DNA from: Aliivibrio sifiae | Lineage (GTDB): Bacteria; Pseudomonadota; Gammaproteobacteria; Enterobacterales; Vibrionaceae | Assembly (NCBI RefSeq): GCF_002954705.1 | Contig: NZ_MSCO01000001.1 | Location: 1,379,541-1,443,540, forward strand | DNA length: 64,000 nucleotides | Reading direction: 5' to 3' | Shown here: positions 43,117-50,283 of the stretch, piece by piece | How positions within the stretch are numbered: position 1 is the first letter of the stretch | Layout: every line of letters begins with the position of its first letter | Translations under genes and position numbers: made by a program | Notes under the pieces: generated by a model | Told to the model about the DNA's origin: nothing | The model's database searches: none | Seen by the model: the letters and a program-made list of their open reading frames with translations, nothing else

Positions 43117-44727
43117 ATGATACGTATCAACCAAGTTAAATTACCGCTGGATCACAGTGAAGACGAACTGAAAAATGCAGTTTTAAGCACACTGTCTATT
43201 ACTGAAGAACAGCTGGTTGATATCCATGTATTTAAACGTGGCTATGACGCACGTAAAAAGAATCAAATTTTCTTAATCTATACGTTAGATATTACCCTGC
43301 AAGACGTGAATGAAGAGCAGCTATTAGGCAACTTTGAAGACAACCATAATATTCGTGTTTCACCTGACACTGAATACAAATACGTTGCCACTGCTCCTGC
43401 TGATTTAACTGAGCGCCCTATTGTTATAGGTATGGGCCCATGTGGTTTATTTGTTGCTCTTATCTTAGCGCAAATGGGATTCAAGCCAATCGTCTTAGAA
43501 CGTGGTAAATCAGTACACGAACGTGCGAAAGATACCTTCCGTTTTTGGCGTACCAGTGAATTAAACACAGAATCAAATGTTCAGTTTGGTGAAGGCGGCG
43601 CAGGCACATTCTCTGATGGCAAGCTATACAGCCAAGTGAAAGATCCAGGTTTCCTAGGACTTAAAGTAAAAACAGAATTTGTTGCAGCCGGTGCGCCTGC
43701 TGAAATCATCTACGTAAGTAAGCCTCATATCGGTACTTATAAGCTAGTGACTATGGTTTCACAAATGCGTAGCAAGATCATTGAGCTAGGTGGCGACATT
43801 CGTTTTGAAACTCGCGTTGACGAGATCAATATCGAAGACGGACAAGTAACAGGTGTGACGCTAAACGGTGGCGAAGTCATTAATAGTAAACACGTTGTTG
43901 CTGCTATTGGCCACAGTGCTCGTGATACATTCCAAATGTTGCACGATAAAGGTGTACACATGGAAGCACAATCATTCTCGATTGGTTTCCGTGTTGAACA
44001 CAAACAAGAAATGATTGACCAAGCACGTTTTGGTAAGAATGCAGGTCACCCACTTCTAGGTGCAGCCGATTACAAACTTGTTCACCATTGTAAAAATGGC
44101 CGTTCAGTATACAGCTTCTGTATGTGTCCAGGTGGTGTTGTTGTTGCGGCTACGTCAGAAGAACATGCGGTAGTAACCAACGGCATGAGCCAATATTCAC
44201 GTAGTGAGCGTAATGCAAACAGTGCAATCGTAGTTGGTATTTCTCCTGAAGACTTCAATAACGATCCACTGCAAGGTATTGCTCTTCAGCGTCAATTAGA
44301 GCGTAATGCTTATGTGATGGGCGGCAGCAACTATGATGCACCAGCACAAATGGTTGGTGACTTCCTAGCTGCAGGCAAAGGTAAGCCTTTTGAAAACGTT
44401 GAGCCATCTTATAAGCCTAACGTTAAGATGACTGATCTTAGTGATGCATTACCAGATTTCGCTATTGAAGCGATTCGTGAAGCTTTACCTGCATTTGCTA
44501 AGAAAATCCGTGGTTTTGACAGTAAAGACGCAATGCTAACAGGCGTTGAAACTCGCACTTCATCTCCGGTACAAATCAAACGTGGCCCAGACTTCCAAAG
44601 TTTAAACACCAAAGGTCTATACCCAGGTGGTGAAGGTGCAGGTTATGCGGGTGGTATTTTATCTGCAGGTATTGATGGAATTAAAATCGCTGAGGCGGTT
44701 GCTCTAGATATGCTAAAAAACGCGTAA
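43117..44727 (+). CDS. FAD-dependent dehydrogenase, COG2509 type
   Basis: A 536-residue flavoprotein of unknown substrate. An N-terminal ~85-residue domain (IRINQVKLPLDHSEDEL) precedes the FAD-binding Rossmann segment IGMGPCGLFVALILAQMG. 'QFGEGGAGTFSDGKLYSQVK', 'AIGHSARDTFQMLHDKGV' and the C-terminal 'NTKGLYPGGEGAGYAGGILS' are signature sequences of this widely conserved family. It is monocistronic with a terminator. Codon use looks like a highly expressed gene. Confidence 0.9.
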   Translation: MIRINQVKLPLDHSEDELKNAVLSTLSITEEQLVDIHVFKRGYDARKKNQIFLIYTLDITLQDVNEEQLLGNFEDNHNIRVSPDTEYKYVATAPADLTERPIVIGMGPCGLFVALILAQMGFKPIVLERGKSVHERAKDTFRFWRTSELNTESNVQFGEGGAGTFSDGKLYSQVKDPGFLGLKVKTEFVAAGAPAEIIYVSKPHIGTYKLVTMVSQMRSKIIELGGDIRFETRVDEINIEDGQVTGVTLNGGEVINSKHVVAAIGHSARDTFQMLHDKGVHMEAQSFSIGFRVEHKQEMIDQARFGKNAGHPLLGAADYKLVHHCKNGRSVYSFCMCPGGVVVAATSEEHAVVTNGMSQYSRSERNANSAIVVGISPEDFNNDPLQGIALQRQLERNAYVMGGSNYDAPAQMVGDFLAAGKGKPFENVEPSYKPNVKMTDLSDALPDFAIEAIREALPAFAKKIRGFDSKDAMLTGVETRTSSPVQIKRGPDFQSLNTKGLYPGGEGAGYAGGILSAGIDGIKIAEAVALDMLKNA

Positions 44728-44754
44728 TCGAGTATCCAAAATAAACGAATAAAA

Positions 44755-44787
44755 CTAAGAGTGGTATGGTTAATATACCGCTCTTAG
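44755..44787 (+). terminator. Hairpin terminator of the FAD dehydrogenase gene
   Basis: CTAAGAG-GGTAT pairs with ATACC-CTCTTAG with one mismatch (13-bp stem). The following T tract is short. Confidence 0.65.
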
Positions 44788-44828
44788 CTGTTTAAATCTC
44801 TTCTCTTATTTACTCTTATAGCTCGCTC

Positions 44829-45266
44829 TTACTTATCCCGATAGATCATACAAGTCGCGGTCGCATGTGCATATAAAGTCCCTTTTTCATCTTTCAAGCT
44901 TCCTTCCGATATACCCAAAGAGTAACCAGATTGAATCACTCGGCTTTCTGCAATCAATAACGTATTTTTAGGGATAGCTCTGAGCATCTTTACATGCAAA
45001 TCAATCGTTCCATACCCAATATTCGGTTCTAATGTCGTATGAACAGCGCAGCCTGTCACTAAATCCATCACCGTTGCGAAAAAACCACCATGTACTCCTC
45101 CAAGTGGATTTAAGTGTCGTTCGTCAGCCATCGCTTCAAACACCACGTTGCCATATTCTGCTGAGATAATTTTCATTGGAACAACATCAACCATTGATGG
45201 ATGAGGAAAATCCCCCGTCACCATTGCCTGCATTAATTCTAAGCCAGATAGTTTTTCAGTGAGCAT
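44829..45266 (-). CDS. PaaI-family hotdog thioesterase
   Basis: A 145-residue acyl-CoA thioesterase-like protein. 'DERHLNPLGGVHGGFFATVM' and 'DLVTGCAVHTTLEPNIGYGT' are the PaaI motifs, with the catalytic Asp in TVMDLVTG. ATG 45266 follows AAGGAAATGTG. Likely hydrolyses aromatic or medium-chain acyl-CoA; substrate not assignable. Stands alone. Confidence 0.88.
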   Translation of the reverse strand: MLTEKLSGLELMQAMVTGDFPHPSMVDVVPMKIISAEYGNVVFEAMADERHLNPLGGVHGGFFATVMDLVTGCAVHTTLEPNIGYGTIDLHVKMLRAIPKNTLLIAESRVIQSGYSLGISEGSLKDEKGTLYAHATATCMIYRDK

Positions 45267-45399
45267 CACATTTCCTTATGTATTTTATTAGTATTGTTAT
45301 CTACATTAATAAAAATACCGCTTAAATAAGGGAATGCTATTATTCCTTAGTCATAGTGTGAGCTAGACACCATCTGGACTGACCACTACTTAAGCTAGC

Positions 45400-46062
45400 T
45401 CATTCACCTTGTCTCTCCATCTTTAACTCTGCAGATACTTTAGTAACACGAACTGAAATCGCAATACAGATTAAATAAGGACTCAAATACCAAAATAGCT
45501 CTTCTAATGGATGTTTCTTTGTTTCTAATACCGTACTTTCATAGACATATTTTTGAGCCTGATAATTATCAAACATACCTTGCAACCACATAACATTCGA
45601 ATCGATTAGATCAGACTTAAATGTGATTTTTGGCAAACTATCAAACGTAATATTGGGTAATTCGTTAAAATTCATTGATTGTAAATAATGCGCAGACTCT
45701 GAAAGCCATAAACAAGATTGTTGTGATGCTACACGCTCATCAACCCTTAAATCATTCACACATAAAAAACTGTTTAATTGATTTACAGTATAATCATTAA
45801 TAGATTCAAGACTTAACACAGCACGCGTATGTTCTGTTTCAGCCCAATCGCTCGCCACTCTTGATCTCACCTCTGATACTGTCCCCATTAAACCTATACC
45901 GGCAACAATAGGCCAAAGATAATCAATTTTTTTCCATTGTATTTTAGACAAGTTTTTACCACACAATAATGGTATATGAAGAAAACCAGTAAGCAGCAAA
46001 GTCATAAAGAAAAAGAAGGTCGAGTTAGAGAGAGTGATCTCACTACTAAAAAAACTGTCCAT
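45400..46062 (-). CDS. Membrane protein of unknown function with large periplasmic loop
   Basis: A 220-residue protein with three hydrophobic segments (about 13-33, 48-62, 188-205) and a central region rich in charged residues (about 63-185) containing one Cys pair (FLCVNDL, QSCLWL). No known family recognised. An imperfect inverted repeat (TATGCA at 46076-46081 with TGCATA at 46101-46106, TTTTT/AAAAA inside) lies 14 bases upstream of the start. Next gene upstream is the divergent CCGSCS protein. Confidence 0.65.
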   Translation of the reverse strand: MDSFFSSEITLSNSTFFFFMTLLLTGFLHIPLLCGKNLSKIQWKKIDYLWPIVAGIGLMGTVSEVRSRVASDWAETEHTRAVLSLESINDYTVNQLNSFLCVNDLRVDERVASQQSCLWLSESAHYLQSMNFNELPNITFDSLPKITFKSDLIDSNVMWLQGMFDNYQAQKYVYESTVLETKKHPLEELFWYLSPYLICIAISVRVTKVSAELKMERQGE

Positions 46063-46257
46063 AACTACCTATTTATATGCACTATTTTTAAATATAAAAA
46101 TGCATAATGCCCCACCCTGAGATGTTTTGCTACATAAGTCTAATTAGAAGAAATCACCGACTACCTCTTGATATGAAAACCTTGCATCTTCATAGCCAGC
46201 AAACACCCCATTAAATATCGATGAAAGTATTAGAACTTATTTGTCCTATGTGAAATC

Positions 46258-46286
46258 TTGACTATTTGTAATATTTTAAATAAGAT
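46258..46286 (+). promoter_or_regulatory. Promoter of the CCGSCS small protein
   Basis: TTGACT (46258-46263) and TAAGAT (46281-46286) are separated by exactly 17 bases. The NsrR box starts inside the -10. Confidence 0.7.
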
Positions 46287-46304
46287 GCATTTTAAATACA
46301 CCTT
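46282..46304. promoter_or_regulatory. NsrR operator (nitric oxide-responsive)
   Basis: Half-site AAGATGCATTT (46282-46292), one base, then half-site AAATACACCTT (46294-46304). The NsrR consensus is AANATGYATTT-N-AAATRCATNTT; only one informative position differs. It overlaps the -10 box and start of transcription, the classic place for NsrR repression that is relieved by NO. Confidence 0.78.
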
Positions 46305-46327
46305 ATTAATCACAGAGAGAAATTACC

Positions 46328-46492
46328 ATGACACTATCATTCACAAAGATATTCAAAAAAAGCGAAAATAAACCAACTGATGATAAATTAGTACAGCAAC
46401 CAATTTTAAATGAAAAAAAATCATTTGAAGATAAAGAAAAAAAGGTAAAAAAACACGGAGAACCAGGAGTTTGCTGTGGTTCATGCTCATAA
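46328..46492 (+). CDS. CCGSCS-motif small cysteine-rich protein
   Basis: A 54-residue protein with a hydrophobic or basic start (MTLSFTKIFKKSENK), a lysine-rich, likely disordered middle and the C-terminal end EPGVCCGSCS. The CCGSCS tail defines a small protein family of unknown function in Vibrio and relatives. Three Cys in CCxxC spacing could bind a metal, an iron-sulphur or dinitrosyl-iron species. GAGAGAAATTACC precedes the ATG. It is monocistronic, with an NsrR operator on its promoter and its own terminator, so it is probably induced by nitric oxide. Too short for usual ORF filters. Confidence 0.85.
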   Translation: MTLSFTKIFKKSENKPTDDKLVQQPILNEKKSFEDKEKKVKKHGEPGVCCGSCS

Positions 46493-46501
46493 TAGATAAT
46501 G

Positions 46502-46530
46502 AAAAACCTCGGATATTAACCGAGGTTTTT
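46502..46530. terminator. Terminator of the CCGSCS gene
   Basis: AAAAACCTCGG pairs with CCGAGGTTTTT around ATATTAA. Confidence 0.93.
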
Positions 46531-46554
46531 CTTACTTAAACATTATTTGCAAAT

Positions 46555-47100
46555 CTAAACTGATTTAATAACGCGACACGGATTACCGACAGCAACACTG
46601 TTATCAGGAATATCACGATTAACAACACTGCCGGCACCTATCACACAATTATTACCAATTTTAACTCCCGGTAAAATAGATACATTACCCCCAACCCAAA
46701 CATCATTACCAATAGAGATGCTCGCGCCGTATTCTGTTTTCTGACGCTCAATAGGATCTAATGGATGAGTGCCCGTCGAGATCATCACATGAGGACCAAA
46801 TAAGACATTATTACCAATAGTTACTTTGCACACATCGACAATCGTCAAGTTATGATTAGAATAAAAATTGCTACCAATTTCAATGTTATAACCATAATCA
46901 CAAAAGAAATTAGGCTCCATGTGAGCGTTATCTTTTATGCATAGCAATTTTTTTAAGATACCCACTCTTTCATCTAATTTGGTTGGATCTGCCAAATTAA
47001 ACTGATGACATTGCACCTTAGCATTCATGCGATCATTAAGTAAAATTTCATCCCAAGCATCATATGGAAGACCAGCTAACATTTTTTCTTTTTCAGTCAT
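46555..47100 (-). CDS. Maltose/galactoside O-acetyltransferase-like protein
   Basis: A 181-residue hexapeptide-repeat acetyltransferase of the Maa/LacA type. N-terminal Maa domain (MTEKEKMLAGLPYDAWDEIL), catalytic His in MISTGTHPLDPIER, and repeats such as ISIGNDVWVGGNVSILPGVK and CVIGAGSVVNRDIPDNSVAV. It acetylates a sugar with acetyl-CoA. Closely related in layout to the gene at 33654 but not a recent duplicate. Monocistronic. Confidence 0.92.
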   Translation of the reverse strand: MTEKEKMLAGLPYDAWDEILLNDRMNAKVQCHQFNLADPTKLDERVGILKKLLCIKDNAHMEPNFFCDYGYNIEIGSNFYSNHNLTIVDVCKVTIGNNVLFGPHVMISTGTHPLDPIERQKTEYGASISIGNDVWVGGNVSILPGVKIGNNCVIGAGSVVNRDIPDNSVAVGNPCRVIKSV

Positions 47101-47206
47101 TTAAAATCCTAGAAAATTTAATAAAAACAATCACCTTAGGATTATACGTAACATAAAAACACGGAATGTGACCTACTTTGCTTAATCTATTTATTTTGCG
47201 GTTCAC

Positions 47207-47476
47207 TTACTTAAAACTAAATAAGAAACGCGATAACTTAGTACCTATAGTAAAGAAAGTAACTGTAACAAGAAAAACGAGAACAATAGTGACAGCGTAA
47301 CTAATTGTATCTGAAAAACCTAACCCAAATGCCAAAGAAAAGGCAATACCTTGAAATACATCATAAGGCCACCTATAGATAGGGAAATGAGATCCAATAG
47401 ATAACGCAGCAATAAGTCCTATTAAACCTAACACTGAGGTAAACAAACCCATAATTGTTGCTTTATTCATATTCAT
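47207..47476 (-). CDS. Small membrane protein of unknown function
   Basis: An 89-residue protein with three hydrophobic helices (about 8-27, 37-55, 60-80) and a basic C-terminus. No motif recognised. It starts 18 bases after the PhzF-like gene stop, so it may be the second gene of that operon. Confidence 0.6.
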   Translation of the reverse strand: MNMNKATIMGLFTSVLGLIGLIAALSIGSHFPIYRWPYDVFQGIAFSLAFGLGFSDTISYAVTIVLVFLVTVTFFTIGTKLSRFLFSFK

Positions 47477-47494
47477 TACTCAAGAAAACGCCCT

Positions 47495-48295
47495 CTATAC
47501 GAACATTTGCCCTTTTATCGTGGTTACTGCAGAGCCAATTAACTTTATTCTTCCATTAGAAAGAAGCTCGGTTCCAATATAGCCACCACGAGAAGAGGCT
47601 TGATAAGCATTGAAAGTTGATTTCTTCAGTTTCTCAGCCCAATAAACCGTTAATGCACAATGTGCCGAACCAGTGACCGGATCTTCATTGTTTCCTACCC
47701 AAGGAGCAAAATAACGAGACACAAAATCCAATTGTTCTGATGAAGACTTCGCAGTAATCAACACCCCACGGCCTGAAAGCTGCTTTAATCCATCGAAATT
47801 AGGAGACAACGCCAATAACGCCTCTTCACTTTCTATTTCTATAAGCTCTTTTGAATCAAATATACCAAATGAAATAACCTCTCTTTCATTAATCCCTAAA
47901 CACGTTAATAACGCCTTATTTTTTATCGAGTTAAACGAAATTGTGGTGGATGGAAAATCTAATTCAATGGTTGAGTCTTGAAGTTTGGCAGACAGGACGC
48001 CAGACAGCGTATTAAACTCAATACATTCACCCGCTTTTGCAGCACCAATCTCTTTTAAAATATGCGCAACAGCCAAGGTTCCGTGACCACATAAAGCCAC
48101 TTCAACTTGAGGTGTAAACCATCTCAATCTCATGTCTGAAAGAGATAAAAAAGCCGTTTCGGATACGGCCATTTCTTCAGCAATAGATAGCATCAGTGCT
48201 TCTGTTAAGCCATTTTCGCTAATACAAACCCCCGCAGGGTTTCCTTTAAACGCTTCACTCGTAAAAGAATCAACCTGATATATATTTAAATCCAT
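47495..48295 (-). CDS. PhzF-family isomerase/epimerase-like protein
   Basis: A 266-residue protein of the PhzF/DapF fold. 'YQVDSFTSEAFKGNPAGVCI' and 'EEMAVSETAFLSL' (catalytic Glu) at the N-terminus, 'LCGHGTLAVAHIL' and 'PVTGSAHCALTVYWAEKL' as the two substrate loops. Most chromosomal PhzF proteins are of unknown substrate and not linked to phenazines. GGAGTTAATAGCAA precedes the ATG. Confidence 0.9.
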   Translation of the reverse strand: MDLNIYQVDSFTSEAFKGNPAGVCISENGLTEALMLSIAEEMAVSETAFLSLSDMRLRWFTPQVEVALCGHGTLAVAHILKEIGAAKAGECIEFNTLSGVLSAKLQDSTIELDFPSTTISFNSIKNKALLTCLGINEREVISFGIFDSKELIEIESEEALLALSPNFDGLKQLSGRGVLITAKSSSEQLDFVSRYFAPWVGNNEDPVTGSAHCALTVYWAEKLKKSTFNAYQASSRGGYIGTELLSNGRIKLIGSAVTTIKGQMFV

Positions 48296-48322
48296 TTGCT
48301 ATTAACTCCTAGATACTTTGAT

Positions 48323-48748
48323 TTATTTGATTCTTGATAATTCGTCTTTAAGTTGCTCTATTTTTTGTTCTTTTTCTGCTATCTTTCTTTGATATTTTTG
48401 AATTTTATCTTCTTTCTGATCTTGCTTTGCTTCAATGAGATCGGAGTGATCTTCAGCTATTTTTTCATTTAACTCTTCAATTTCTTCTTTCAAGTCGTCT
48501 TTAATGTCTGCATCAGAACAATAAGTAGCAACTTCTTTCAGTGCTATTTTTAAGCCAGAGAGCTTATGTTCGTTCCCATTATCTTTAGCAATACTAATTT
48601 GCTTTTCAATCTCACAAGTTTTCTGAGCGCAACCTACTTGATCACGGCAATCCAATGTTGCTGACGCTTGCGCCGTAGACAAACCTAAAAACAATCCACT
48701 GCAACTCATTGCAGAGATAACACACAGACGTGATAATTTTTTATTCAT
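48323..48748 (-). CDS. DUF1090 periplasmic protein (YqjC-like)
   Basis: A 141-residue exported protein; signal peptide ends TAQASA. 'DCRDQVGCAQKTCEIEKQIS' and 'NGNEHKLSGLKIALKEVATY' match DUF1090, with Cys pairs for disulphides. The C-terminal half is a long, highly charged coiled coil (residues about 85-140). Function unknown; E. coli YqjC is stress-linked. It lies 27 bases before the PhzF gene. Confidence 0.88.
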   Translation of the reverse strand: MNKKLSRLCVISAMSCSGLFLGLSTAQASATLDCRDQVGCAQKTCEIEKQISIAKDNGNEHKLSGLKIALKEVATYCSDADIKDDLKEEIEELNEKIAEDHSDLIEAKQDQKEDKIQKYQRKIAEKEQKIEQLKDELSRIK

Positions 48749-48796
48749 AACATTTCTCCGAAAATTGACGACAGTAACTATAAAGCCTCAACCAAG

Positions 48797-49282
48797 TTAA
48801 CTTATTATTAATTCTTGTAAAGACACTACTTTGTTCTCATTATGCGTTAATAACTGAATTTCTTTAAAGCCCATTTTTTGATGGAAAAGTAATGAAGGGT
48901 CATTCGGTGGCATAATATCAATTTCAGCAACAACACAAGATAACGAACGTTCTGCTGCCAAATCCAACGCCTGCTTATAAAGTCTCGATGCGACTCTTTT
49001 TCCTTGAAAATGCTCAGAAACAACAATTCTATCTATATACAAAAATGAATCGTAATTCTCATTAAACCACTCATAGTTAATACTTTCATATTTTACTCCT
49101 TGAGTAAAAGCCAGCATAAAACCTGCAATATGGTTATCTTCCTCGATAACAACAGATATCGCCGACATTTCAATGAGCCGAACTAACTTACTCTTATTCA
49201 TTGGGCTTAATACGTGCACAAACTGCTCATTTAGCTCAAGTATCGTATCAATGTCTTTCTCTAAAATCGCTCTAATAATCAC
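48797..49282 (-). CDS. GNAT-family acetyltransferase
   Basis: A 161-residue acetyltransferase. The acetyl-CoA loop is IVVSEHFQGKRVASRLYKQAL (Q/RxxGxG/A type), followed by 'LSCVVAEIDIMPPNDPSLLF' and HQKMGFKEIQLL. Substrate unknown. Transcribed alone, 48 bases upstream of the DUF1090 gene. Confidence 0.88.
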   Translation of the reverse strand: MIIRAILEKDIDTILELNEQFVHVLSPMNKSKLVRLIEMSAISVVIEEDNHIAGFMLAFTQGVKYESINYEWFNENYDSFLYIDRIVVSEHFQGKRVASRLYKQALDLAAERSLSCVVAEIDIMPPNDPSLLFHQKMGFKEIQLLTHNENKVVSLQELIIS

Positions 49283-49445
49283 ATTTTCTCCTTCACGTAA
49301 GATTTATGTACCCAATCAAATCGTGGTCTCTATCACGCATTAGAACCAGCAATCCCTCCCCCAAGTATACTCACTTGTCAGTGGTGATTAAATGGCTTAT
49401 TAATAGACTTAGCAGTTCAACATATTCAATATTAAGGTAACCACC

Positions 49446-50207
49446 ATGAAATTAATCATGAACGCCGATGACTTTGGGTTATCAGAAAGTGTCAATAACG
49501 GGATCGTAGAATGTCTACAATCAGGCATCGTTACATCTACAACCGTAATGATGAATCAACAAGGCGTTGAGCACGCAGCACTCTTATATAAACAAGGTTT
49601 AGTTCCTGAGGTTGGTTTACATTTTACTGTCACTGCAGGACAACCGTTATCTGATCCTTTGACCGTATCAAGCTTGGTTGATGAACATGGTTATTTTCTC
49701 GATAGAAAAATATTAATGACAAAGAATGTGAGTGATGAAGAAGTCTATATTGAACTTAAAGCACAGTACAATGCAGCAATTAAGGCAGGTTTTGACATTA
49801 ATCATATTGATAGCCACCATTTCGCTGGTGTATACCCTCCACTAAAAAAAGCGTTTATTCGATTTGCTAATGAAACAGGTCTTCCGGTTCGCCGCATAGA
49901 TAATATTATTAGTGGCCAAGATGGATTAATCGTACCAACTCCAGATGCATTTGATGCTCAATTTTTTGATAAAGGCGTCTCTCTTAAGCAGTTACAAGTA
50001 CTACTTTTAAGCTATAAAGAAACGCTTTCTGATGGCGTTTTAGAACTCATGTGCCACCCAAGTACAGAAGACAATTCAGATCTTACTAAACTAACGAGCT
50101 ACAGAACTATGCGAGTTGTAGAAAGAGAGTTATTAACATCACCAGAATTGTCACTTTGGCTTAAAAAAGAAGGGATTGAATGTATTGGCTTTAATGCGCT
50201 GATTTAA
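49446..50207 (+). CDS. chbG: Chitin disaccharide deacetylase ChbG (YdjC family)
   Basis: A 253-residue cytoplasmic enzyme that deacetylates diacetylchitobiose phosphate in the chitobiose pathway. NADDFGLSESVNNGI carries the metal-binding Asp residues; HIDSHHFAGVYPPL and LELMCHPSTED add the conserved His residues. Length matches YdjC/ChbG. There is no chb PTS or GH4 gene next to it, so it works with genes elsewhere. Convergent with the GH3 gene. Confidence 0.9.
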   Translation: MKLIMNADDFGLSESVNNGIVECLQSGIVTSTTVMMNQQGVEHAALLYKQGLVPEVGLHFTVTAGQPLSDPLTVSSLVDEHGYFLDRKILMTKNVSDEEVYIELKAQYNAAIKAGFDINHIDSHHFAGVYPPLKKAFIRFANETGLPVRRIDNIISGQDGLIVPTPDAFDAQFFDKGVSLKQLQVLLLSYKETLSDGVLELMCHPSTEDNSDLTKLTSYRTMRVVERELLTSPELSLWLKKEGIECIGFNALI

Positions 50208-50227
50208 TCTAAATTTTAAAACTAAAA

Positions 50228-50262
50228 CCAATGACACAGCATGATTAACACCGTGTCATTGG
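50228..50262 (-). terminator. Terminator of the GH3 gene
   Basis: CCAATGACAC pairs perfectly with GTGTCATTGG; on the minus strand it is followed by TTTTAGTTTT. Confidence 0.85.
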
Positions 50263-50283
50263 CATTGATATTGGTAATTGATA

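Noticed and set aside
49354..49361. KOPS-like CCCTCCCC pointing towards dif
   Set aside because: One occurrence is expected by chance in 64 kb; orientation agrees with dif but it is not evidence by itself.
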